A program made the position numbers and the translations under genes. DNA of 64,000 bases from Planctomycetota bacterium (GTDB taxonomy: Bacteria > Planctomycetota > Phycisphaerae > UBA1845 > UTPLA1): positions 62,001 through 126,000 of the forward strand of contig JAATGM010000017.1 of the NCBI GenBank assembly GCA_015654675.1, read 5' to 3'. This document shows, one piece after another, positions 25,882-31,920 of this stretch. A model generated the notes under the pieces. The model was not told where the DNA came from, ran no database searches, and was given only the letters and a program-made list of their open reading frames with translations. Each line of letters starts with the position of its first letter. The stretch's first letter is position 1.

Positions 25882-25990
25882 AAAAAAAGCCGACGTGGTC
25901 GAACACCCTCAGGTATTCAATCACGTCGGCTTACTCTTCAACGGGCCCCCCGGCACTGCCGGGCTGCCCTTTATCTCGTCGTCCGACGAC
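25882..25990 (-). ncRNA. Structured leader RNA with intrinsic terminator, copy 1
   Basis: On the minus strand: a conserved GTCGGACGAC stretch, a hairpin at 25943-25969 (GGGC..CCCGGC/GCCGGG..GCCC), a linker GTTGAAGAGTA, then a long hairpin with outer arms AGCCGACGTG/CACGTCGGCT (25888-25897 and 25922-25931), inner arms GAATACC/GGTGTTC and a four-base loop, ending in seven U (25882-25888). It is copied at 28576-28684. The terminator sits about 57 bases before the MpsC start, the place for an attenuator or riboswitch. I could not match it to a known riboswitch class by eye. Confidence 0.7.
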
Positions 25991-26124
25991 TGAGTTCAGA
26001 ATGTTTGTGGAACCAAGTTGAGCTTCTTAGATCGGCTCTGCTTGTGAATCGGATCATAGTCGCTGCGGCGAGGAAAGCAAGCGAATTGTCGTCGGACCAG
26101 CGGGACTCACGCGCAACTCGGACA

Positions 26125-26283
26125 TCACTTGTCGTTGTTCGAATCGTCCTCCTTCACTTTGTTGTAAACTTCTTTGCCAACCGACATGGCGGCCTTGCCG
26201 GCTATCCACGTGCATTGTGTCTGCGAGAGGATGGCTATTATCACGATCGATCCGAGCAGTTTGATCATCCATGTTCGTTTCAT
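26125..26283 (-). CDS. Small exported or membrane-anchored protein
   Basis: 52 aa. ATG 26283 overlaps the stop of the lysozyme-like gene (ATGA), so it is coupled to it. Hydrophobic N-terminus MIKLLGSIVIIAILS is followed by QTQC, a weak lipobox, and then a charged tail SVGKEVYNKVKEDDSNNDK. It may be a lipoprotein partner of the lysozyme-like protein; no family recognised. Confidence 0.6.
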   Translation of the reverse strand: MKRTWMIKLLGSIVIIAILSQTQCTWIAGKAAMSVGKEVYNKVKEDDSNNDK

Positions 26284-26729
26284 CGTAATGACCTTCTTGC
26301 GGGCGAGTGGTGCGGCAGTACAGCACGCGGCCTGGCCAGGCGGGCGCGGACTCGTTGCCAATACTGAATAGTCGACTGCTTCAATTGCCCCGTGGGACCG
26401 CCGTTGTGAATGCGTGCGAGCGTTTCGAAATCGGGGAGCAGCAGCGCGTCAGGACAATATCGCTGCCAATAGGCGAGCATGACGGATTCGGAATAACCGC
26501 GATTCCGGCAATCGTCCCACGATCCCGGAATGCCGCTGTCTTTCCAATAGGCCCGCGATATCTGATAGGGTCCGATTGAGCGACCGCCGTCGCCGACGGC
26601 CTCATGACTGTTGGCTACTCCGCCGGACTCGACCGACCGGATCGCATCGAACAAGAGTACCACACGGTCGTTTGGGTTCGCGGCGATGGCGACCAGGGCA
26701 CATGACACTGATAGGAATATGCTCAACAT
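26280..26729 (-). CDS. Invertebrate-type (destabilase) lysozyme-like exported protein
   Basis: 149 aa with an N-terminal signal peptide (cleavage near AIAA). The core has AIRSVESGG with a candidate catalytic Glu, GRSIGPYQISRAYWKDSG, YSESVMLAYWQRYCP and ARIHNGGPTGQLKQSTIQYWQRV, which follows the order of i-type lysozyme (GPYQI..YW..C..V..Y..RY..ARIHNGGP..YW). The disulphide-rich Cys pattern of animal enzymes is mostly absent. Probably a peptidoglycan-acting muramidase in the periplasm (inference). It follows the sigma-factor gene by 36 bases in the operon led by RNA copy 2. Confidence 0.75.
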   Translation of the reverse strand: MLSIFLSVSCALVAIAANPNDRVVLLFDAIRSVESGGVANSHEAVGDGGRSIGPYQISRAYWKDSGIPGSWDDCRNRGYSESVMLAYWQRYCPDALLLPDFETLARIHNGGPTGQLKQSTIQYWQRVRARLARPRAVLPHHSPARRSLR

Positions 26730-26765
26730 TCGACTGGCTCATTGCTTTGGAACTCGGAGAATCAC

Positions 26766-27611
26766 TTAGCTCAGGACGGCGTCTTCGCCGATGGCCCGGC
26801 GGAGCTTGCAGAATGCCCGAAACTCAATCTTGCGGATGCGCTCCTTACTGAGGAGCATCTGCCGGCCAACCCGGTCGAGCGTGGGACGTGGGTAGTATTC
26901 GAGTGGTTGATTGGGAGCTGGAAACCTTCTAGAGAGGACCTCCCGCTCGACGTGAGATAGCTCGGCGCGGTTGTTTCTCATGATTTCGCTCAACCGTTCG
27001 ACGTAGAGCATTTCGCTTTCGGCACGGCGCGTTTCCGGGAAATCGCTCTTTTCAAATTCGGGGTCGAACTCCGCGGTCAGGGTCGAGCGGCGACGCACAT
27101 CTCGATACGCCAACTTCGCGAACGCGCGCAGGATTGCATTGCAGGCGTAGGTGCTGAGGCGGAAGCCGCGCCACGGATCGAATGTATCAACTGCCCGCAA
27201 CAAGGCGATCATGCCCTCGCTCAATAATTCATCGTGGTCGGGCCCCATGAAGCGGCTTCGGCCGAGCAGGTTGTAGACCAGGCCTATGTTGGCATCGATT
27301 AATCGTTGCCGGATCGCGTGATAGCGACTGGCCCAGCAATCGTATTGGGGATTGATCGACGGGCGAAACGATCTGGCGGCCTGCTGATAGAAGTGGCTCA
27401 GTCTATATGCACAGAAATTGAGCTGCTTGAAGAGCAGGGTTTCCTCGATCGGGTCGATGCGGCTGGCGTTGACGGGCAGCTCGGTCCAATCCGCGAAGAG
27501 AATCTTCTCTGTGGACGAGCACTCCAACTCGACATTCATGATGTAGGGCGGGGGATGCAGCCAGCCGGCGATATGGGCAGAGTTCGATTTTTTTGTGACG
27601 ACACGACGCAT
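26766..27611 (-). CDS. Sigma-70-family RNA polymerase sigma factor
   Basis: 281 aa from ATG 27611. Region 2 is clear: ANIGLVYNLLGRSRF..DELLSEGMIALLRAVDTFDPWRGFRLSTYACNAILRAF, including the core-binding and -10-recognition helices. Region 4 is LSHVEREVLSRRF..TLDRVGRQMLLSKERIRKIEFRAFCKL, a helix-turn-helix for -35 recognition. Region 1.1 is absent and region 3 is reduced, so it is an alternative group 2/3-like factor. No anti-sigma gene is adjacent. It lies four bases after the DUF1571 gene and before the lysozyme-like gene, so it may control the island's stress genes (inference). Confidence 0.88.
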   Translation of the reverse strand: MRRVVTKKSNSAHIAGWLHPPPYIMNVELECSSTEKILFADWTELPVNASRIDPIEETLLFKQLNFCAYRLSHFYQQAARSFRPSINPQYDCWASRYHAIRQRLIDANIGLVYNLLGRSRFMGPDHDELLSEGMIALLRAVDTFDPWRGFRLSTYACNAILRAFAKLAYRDVRRRSTLTAEFDPEFEKSDFPETRRAESEMLYVERLSEIMRNNRAELSHVEREVLSRRFPAPNQPLEYYPRPTLDRVGRQMLLSKERIRKIEFRAFCKLRRAIGEDAVLS

Positions 27612-27615
27612 TGAT

Positions 27616-28518
27616 TCACATTCCGTACGTAAGAGGTTCAAAGTCCTGGTCGGTCAGCCCGACCTGCATGCGGACGCTTCGATATTCGTATTTGGCGATG
27701 AGATTTCGGGGCTGACGATCTTCATTTGAATAGCAGTAGATCGCGACAGGCACGCGGAACTCTTTGTCGACAAGGATTTCGGCGATGCGGTCTGGGTAGA
27801 CCCCGCCCTCGCCCTTGAATGGAAGAATGCGCCTGACCACCCAGACCGGCCTGCCGTCGAATTGGGTTTCGCCGATGAAATCGATCGTTAACTCGCCGTT
27901 TGATCTGGCGAGTTCGCTGACCCCGATAAGGCGGTCGAGGGTCTTCTGGAATCCAAAATCGTCAATGAATCTTCGCGATACCCTACGGGCCCGGCAGCCA
28001 TGGATCGGCTCCTTTACGCTCTTGACGAAGATTCGGGCAATGGCGCCGGGTTGTGCGATCGCCAGTTCGCGTTCGGCGGGGTCAGTCGCGGTCGCGTCGT
28101 TCCATCGGCCTTTGACATAAAGCACGCGGGCGGCCAAGCCGGGGTTTCGCTGCCATTCCATATAGACGCTGTAGGGGGCGTGCCGGAATTTGACCTTGAT
28201 CTCCTGTTCCTTGCTCATCCCGTCGGGAAGAAGCTCTTGCTTGACCATCACGCATTCGTAGTCGATCACAGCTCGCAGATGCTGAGTGCGGGCTTCGATC
28301 AGTGCTTTCAGCGGATCGTGCCGAATGAGCGCCTCGAACGAGTCGGCGTTTGCCATTTCCGTCTCTCGAATGATCGGGGCCTGCCGGTCGATTGAGGCGT
28401 TGGGTCCGGCGCTCAAAGGGAATTGCGAACAGAAAATCGCGATCAACCCGAAGCCGAGGAAAAACCTCGCTCGGTTGCGATTGATCCGCTTCATCAGATT
28501 TGAAACTGCCTGCTTCAT
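27616..28518 (-). CDS. DUF1571-family exported protein
   Basis: 300 aa with a basic N-terminus and signal segment FFLGFGLIAIFCSQFPLSAG. The mature part has the DUF1571 pattern: DYECVMVKQELLPDG..EQEIKVKFRHAPYSVYMEWQRNPGLAARVLYVKGRWND, and a C-terminal DGRPVWVVRRILPF..RIAEILVDKEFRVPVAIYCYS. The fold resembles LolA/outer-membrane-lipoprotein-sorting proteins in general outline, but this is only a similarity of pattern. It is the first gene after structured RNA copy 2 and heads the operon DUF1571, sigma, lysozyme-like, small protein. Confidence 0.82.
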   Translation of the reverse strand: MKQAVSNLMKRINRNRARFFLGFGLIAIFCSQFPLSAGPNASIDRQAPIIRETEMANADSFEALIRHDPLKALIEARTQHLRAVIDYECVMVKQELLPDGMSKEQEIKVKFRHAPYSVYMEWQRNPGLAARVLYVKGRWNDATATDPAERELAIAQPGAIARIFVKSVKEPIHGCRARRVSRRFIDDFGFQKTLDRLIGVSELARSNGELTIDFIGETQFDGRPVWVVRRILPFKGEGGVYPDRIAEILVDKEFRVPVAIYCYSNEDRQPRNLIAKYEYRSVRMQVGLTDQDFEPLTYGM

Positions 28519-28575
28519 CGGTCCTGTTCCGGGTGACCGCGGCCTGTCCGCACCACCATGAAAATTGAGTAAAAC

Positions 28576-28684
28576 AAAAAAAGCCGACGTGGCCGAACAC
28601 CCGCAGGTATTCGATCACGTCGGCTTACTCTTTAACGGGCCTCCCGGCGCGGCCGGGTTGCCCTTTAGTTAATCATCCGACGAC
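28576..28684 (-). ncRNA. Structured leader RNA with intrinsic terminator, copy 2
   Basis: Same order as copy 1: GTCGGATGAT stretch, hairpin 28637-28663 (GGGC..CCCGGC/GCCGGG..GCCC), linker GTTAAAGAGTA, long hairpin with arms AGCCGACGTG/CACGTCGGCT (28582-28591 and 28616-28625), then seven U (28576-28582). Differences from copy 1 fall in loops or keep pairing: inside the long stem T-A became T-G and T-G became C-G. It stands 57 bases before the DUF1571 start. Confidence 0.7.
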
Positions 28685-29244
28685 TTCGATTTCATATCAT
28701 TACCGGAGCTCTATGAAGGATCAGAAAGACTCCGGACGTGGTTGAATCATAGCATGTGGATTGAGGAAGGCAAGGCGAGCTTTCAGTGGCGTTGGCCTAG
28801 GCGGGTCGGCCGGAGTGCAATTCCAAACATTCTCGGTTCAGCAATTGCCGCGTTTGCTTGCGTGGAACGATCAGGACTTCGACGAGCCCGTCGCGACGCG
28901 GCCGAGTGTTGCCAAAGGCGCGCGTCTCGATACTGGAGTTCAAAGCTGCGGCCAGGACAAGGGCACCAGGAGCGACGCCAGGGCTTGGGTCGCTCAGAAG
29001 CTGATTTCCCCTCCGCAGCTCGGTCCACTGGTTCGCACTGCAGCTACAAGCAAACAAGTCGAGGGAAGCCGACATGCGATTCACAGGAGCCCCATTCTTG
29101 GTTACAATCCGGATCTCGAATCCGAGAAAGCGACGGAACAATCATCCGCGAATTGGATCGAGCATTCATTTCCCTCGATCATAATGCGTGAGTGAGTTCG
29201 GAGCGTGCTTCCGCAGGCGGATCGGGAACTCGTGGAGTTTGATC
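28685..29244. other. Intergenic region, no convincing gene
   Basis: 560 bases. Several frames stay open (28742-29191 and 28761-29195 plus, 28797-29141 minus) but none has a good ribosome site or recognisable motifs, and their translations are Arg/Ser-rich. The end nearest 28685 should hold the promoter of RNA copy 2; the end nearest 29245 holds a GGAG ribosome site for the next gene. Confidence 0.5.
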
Positions 29245-29625
29245 GTGAAGACGCAGGGAGAGATCGAAGCCGCCATTTGCGATGGGATCAGTCGGTTTGA
29301 GCAGGAATACATGGGGCGGGGGCCCAAGGATATTCATGCATTCCTGATCAACGACCTGCTCGTGGTTCGGCTGAAGGGGGTTCTGACGGCGGCTGAGCAA
29401 CAGTTGGTCAAGGTGCTTCCATCCGATAAGGGGCGGGATCTGCTCAAACAGGTCCGAAGCCAATTGATCGAAACCGGGCGGCCGGTGATGGAGGCGATGG
29501 TTAAGGCGGTGACCGGCGTGACGGTGGTGAGCTTGCACCACGACATCAGCACGGTGACGGGGGAGGAGTTGGTGGTTTTTACGTTCAGCGAGTCGCCGCT
29601 GTTTCGAGAGGCGAAGCGAAAATAG
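29245..29625 (+). CDS. MpsC/DUF2294-domain protein (copy 2)
   Basis: 126 aa from GTG 29245, which has GGAG seven bases upstream; the longer frame from 29188 has no such site. Domain features: EAAICDGISRFEQEYMGRGPKDIHAFLINDLLVVRLKGVLTAAEQQL, then MEAMVKAVTGVTVVSLHHDIST. The VVSLHHDIST strand and GRGPKDI motif are typical of this domain. It is the only clear plus-strand gene inside the island and is distant in sequence from copy 1. Cytosolic; function unknown. Confidence 0.8.
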   Translation: MKTQGEIEAAICDGISRFEQEYMGRGPKDIHAFLINDLLVVRLKGVLTAAEQQLVKVLPSDKGRDLLKQVRSQLIETGRPVMEAMVKAVTGVTVVSLHHDISTVTGEELVVFTFSESPLFREAKRK

Positions 29626-30112
29626 GCATTGCGACGACGGCGTCGCTGATCGTAACGGCCGTGTTGTAAAGGTGGTTCCGCGGGGATGGCGGCGGTTCAT
29701 CCGGCCAGCAGGTGCTTGAGGTCCTTAGCACAGCGATTAGCGGTGGGGCGGCCGAGGTTTGGATTGGCCTGCGACGCTGGCGGCTGCCAGCGGCGAATGG
29801 GACTCGAAATGCGCGGAGTTGCGCGAGTGGCCGAATAGACCATGCGCGATCGCCTACGTCGATGACGTTGCGTGGCGTGCCATCAGGCGGCGCCCGCCCC
29901 CACCCGGGCTAGCACCACAATGGCCTCCCGAACCGACATGGGCAGCCCCGGCCAAGCTCGGCGGATTAGGTCGAAATCGGGGTCGACGGAGGCGCTTCCA
30001 GTCGGATTTGCAGCGCATTCTGCAGCGCGTGGCGGGTTGCCCGGATCGGCGGCTTGACGTAACTCGCGATTGTCTGGATTGTTGCCGCCGGTTTCGGCAT
30101 CGGATGATGCGC
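29626..30112. other. Right end of island, no intact gene
   Basis: 487 bases between MpsC copy 2 and the right tRNA repeat. Open frames are present but without ribosome sites or known motifs, except the minus-strand tail listed separately. Confidence 0.5.
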
Positions 30113-30119
30113 GACTCAT
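29883..30119 (-). pseudogene. Possible integrase C-terminal remnant
   Basis: 78-residue minus-strand reading frame beginning within the right tRNA repeat and running into the island. Its end DPDFDLIRRAWPGLPMSVRE AIVVLARVGAG resembles, from memory, the short (D/L)..AWP.LP..(V/I)R..I..(L/M)V tail seen after catalytic domains of planctomycete tyrosine recombinases. No catalytic Arg/His/Tyr residues are present, so it would be only the last piece. The likeness could be chance; this needs a database search. Confidence 0.3.
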
Positions 30120-30157
30120 AATCTCTGGGTTGTCGGTTCGAGTCCGACCGGGCCCAT
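30113..30157 (+). repeat. Direct repeat, right copy (partial tRNA)
   Basis: 45 bases identical to 16790-16834 except T for C at 30124. It contains the anticodon loop, variable loop, T-arm and 3' acceptor strand but no 5' half, so it cannot form a tRNA. This is the expected attR of an element inserted in the tRNA 3' end. Confidence 0.85.
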
Positions 30158-30174
30158 TGCTGGAGGTTTGCGGC

Positions 30175-30714
30175 GTGAGCGAACGGCAGGCAGCGCGATC
30201 GCGGTCTCTCGATCGGGAAGAGTGGGGTTCGCTCGATGCCGACCAGGCGCGATATCTTCGGCGGCGGGTGCGCTTCTGGCGCAATGTCGCCCTGATGCTC
30301 GTGATGTGCATCGGTCTGGGCGTCGTGGTTTACTTCGTGCGACGCTCGGCGATCGCCGACCGATGCAAAATGTCCCTGACCCACTACGCAAAGCTCGCCG
30401 AGGCACTCAAACTGAACGAGGCGAACGTGGCCACCCTCGAGCTGCGCTGGCGCTACCTCGATCCGGCAAAGGATGGCCTGCCGCCGTCGCACTATCAGCT
30501 CATTCCGAACAACTGGAATTTGATCCCCAGCGGTGCGGAGGAGATTCCGTTGGCGGTCTGCGCCGAACCGCACGGAACGCTGATCGCCGGCGGGCGCAAC
30601 GTGTTGTTCAGGTCGGCTACGGCCTGGCAGGTGAAGTGGGTACCCGAAGACATCGGGGCGGCGCTGGCCGAGCAAGGGGCCAGATCCGAGAAATCTCTCA
30701 TGATGGTTCGCTAG
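30175..30714 (+). CDS. Single-pass membrane protein of unknown function
   Basis: 179 aa from GTG 30175, chosen for the GGAGG nine bases upstream; the frame upstream runs into the tRNA repeat and is not coding. Residues about 1-35 are charged and cytosolic (LDADQARYLRRRVRFWRN), followed by one helix VALMLVMCIGLGVVVYFV, then an external part with RYLDPAKDGLPPSHYQLIPNNWNL. No family recognised. The start lies only 17 bases past the repeat, so before insertion the gene would have followed the tRNA directly. It converges on mnmA with a four-base overlap. Confidence 0.75.
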   Translation: MSERQAARSRSLDREEWGSLDADQARYLRRRVRFWRNVALMLVMCIGLGVVVYFVRRSAIADRCKMSLTHYAKLAEALKLNEANVATLELRWRYLDPAKDGLPPSHYQLIPNNWNLIPSGAEEIPLAVCAEPHGTLIAGGRNVLFRSATAWQVKWVPEDIGAALAEQGARSEKSLMMVR

Positions 30715-31811
30715 GCCCTTGGGCCGCCTGAGTCGATCCATCCGCCCGCAATGACATCATCGCCGTCATACAGCACAAGCGCCTGACCGGGCGTGACCGC
30801 CGACTGAGCCGCGTCGAACTCGACAGCGACGCGCTGCGGGTCGAGCACCGTCACGAGCGCTGCCGCCGCGACGTGGTTGTAGCGAATGCGTGCCTCGGCT
30901 CGGAACGGAGCAGTGGGGGGCGAAACCCACCAGATCATTGAGCTGGCCGAGAGCGAGCTGGATTCAGTCTCCTCGCGCGGCCCGACCACGACCGTCGACG
31001 TCGCCGAATCGAGCGCGGTCACATAGACCGGACTCCCGACCGCGACACGCAAACCATGCCGCTGTCCGAGTGTAAATCCCGGCAATCCGTCGTGCCGCCC
31101 CAGCATTCGACCGTCGGAGTGTCGGATTTCGCCGGGCTTAAATGCCTCGGGGCGTCGCGCCCGAACAACTTCGGCGTAATCGCGATCGGGTACGAAGCAA
31201 ATATCCTGCGACTCGGCCTTGTCATGCAGCGAAAGCCCAAGTCGGCGGGCGTGCTCGCGCACGGCGGACTTGGGCAGATCGCCGATGGGAAAAATGGTCC
31301 GCCCGCGGGCGATCTCCGGAATTCCAAACAGCACGTAAGACTGATCCTTGCGAGCATCGAGCGCCCGCGAGAGTCGTGCACGGCCATCGCGTTCGGCCAG
31401 CCGGGCATAATGCCCGGTGGCGACCCGCGTCGCGCCGACGACGTCGGCATAGGCCAGCAGCTTTCCAAACTTGAGCCACTGGTTGCACATCACGCAGGGG
31501 TTCGGCGTGCGCGCGTTGGCGTACTCGTCGGCGAAATAGTCGATCAGCCGCGAAAAGTCCTCTTCGAAGTTGAGCGCGTAAAACGGAATTCCGAGCTGGC
31601 CGGCGACGCGACGTGCATCGGCGGCATCCGACGCGGAACAGCAGCCGCGATGGCGGTCGGCGATCGGCAGGAGCGTGTTCTCGGGCGCATGATTCCCCAC
31701 GCGCATGAAGACGCCGACGACGTCGTGGCCCTGCTCGACCAGCAGCCCCGCGGCGACGCTGCTATCGACTCCGCCCGACATGGCGACCAGGATTCGCTCT
31801 CGCTGCGACAT
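30711..31811 (-). CDS. mnmA: tRNA-specific 2-thiouridylase
   Basis: 366 aa. Transfers sulfur to U34 of tRNA-Lys, -Glu and -Gln using ATP. Features: PP-loop SGGVDSSV near the N-terminus, TPNPCVMCNQWLKFG with the first catalytic Cys, RKDQSYVLFGI, and AESQDICFVPD with the second catalytic Cys; the C-terminal beta-barrel ends GQALVLYDGDDVIAGGWI. ATG 31811 begins the homology; the frame continues upstream to 32150 but that is the neighbouring gene's antisense. A promoter sits eight bases before the ATG, so the mRNA is probably leaderless. Confidence 0.95.
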   Translation of the reverse strand: MSQRERILVAMSGGVDSSVAAGLLVEQGHDVVGVFMRVGNHAPENTLLPIADRHRGCCSASDAADARRVAGQLGIPFYALNFEEDFSRLIDYFADEYANARTPNPCVMCNQWLKFGKLLAYADVVGATRVATGHYARLAERDGRARLSRALDARKDQSYVLFGIPEIARGRTIFPIGDLPKSAVREHARRLGLSLHDKAESQDICFVPDRDYAEVVRARRPEAFKPGEIRHSDGRMLGRHDGLPGFTLGQRHGLRVAVGSPVYVTALDSATSTVVVGPREETESSSLSASSMIWWVSPPTAPFRAEARIRYNHVAAAALVTVLDPQRVAVEFDAAQSAVTPGQALVLYDGDDVIAGGWIDSGGPRA

Positions 31812-31819
31812 ATTGCACC

Positions 31820-31848
31820 AGTTTAGCGCCGGAGGGTGGGCGGAACAA
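31820..31848 (-). promoter_or_regulatory. mnmA promoter, likely leaderless transcript
   Basis: Minus-strand -35 TTGTTC (31843-31848), 17-base spacer, -10 TAAACT (31820-31825), then eight bases to the ATG at 31811. Transcription would start at or within two bases of the start codon, and no ribosome site is present. Confidence 0.5.
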
Positions 31849-31920
31849 TATCGCGCAAACGAAGCGGGCCGCCGACGGATGTCAGCGGCCCGCGACGAAT
31901 ACTGATCGACCGAGGACGAT

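Larger units (their letters stand above)
16835..30157. mobile_element. Candidate integrated island bounded by tRNA repeats
   Basis: About 13.3 kb between the two copies of the tRNA 3' half. Content differs sharply from the housekeeping flanks: stress-type small membrane proteins, envelope proteins, a sugar operon, two CsrA-family proteins, two MpsC proteins, a sigma factor, and two copies of a structured leader RNA. No recombinase gene is intact inside; a short minus-strand reading frame next to the right repeat may be a leftover integrase end. The element would therefore be immobile or mobilised in trans. Integration by a tyrosine recombinase is inferred, not shown. Confidence 0.6.

Noticed and set aside
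25861-28620. Shared peptide MIEYLRVF(D/G)HVGFF read from both leader RNAs
   Set aside because: It is in frame with the MpsC gene in copy 1 but out of frame with the DUF1571 gene in copy 2, and the base changes keep RNA pairing. The conservation is better explained by RNA structure than by a leader peptide.
25882-28684. Leader RNAs as c-di-GMP-I (GEMM) riboswitches
   Set aside because: A GGGCAA-like string is present, but the conserved GEMM core (GGGACGCAAAGCC) and its arrangement are missing.
28742-29195. Open frames between RNA copy 2 and MpsC copy 2
   Set aside because: No ribosome site, no family motifs and unlikely composition.
30070-30174. Upstream extension of the membrane protein at 30175
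   Set aside because: The extension reads through the partial tRNA repeat; a GGAGG site favours GTG 30175.
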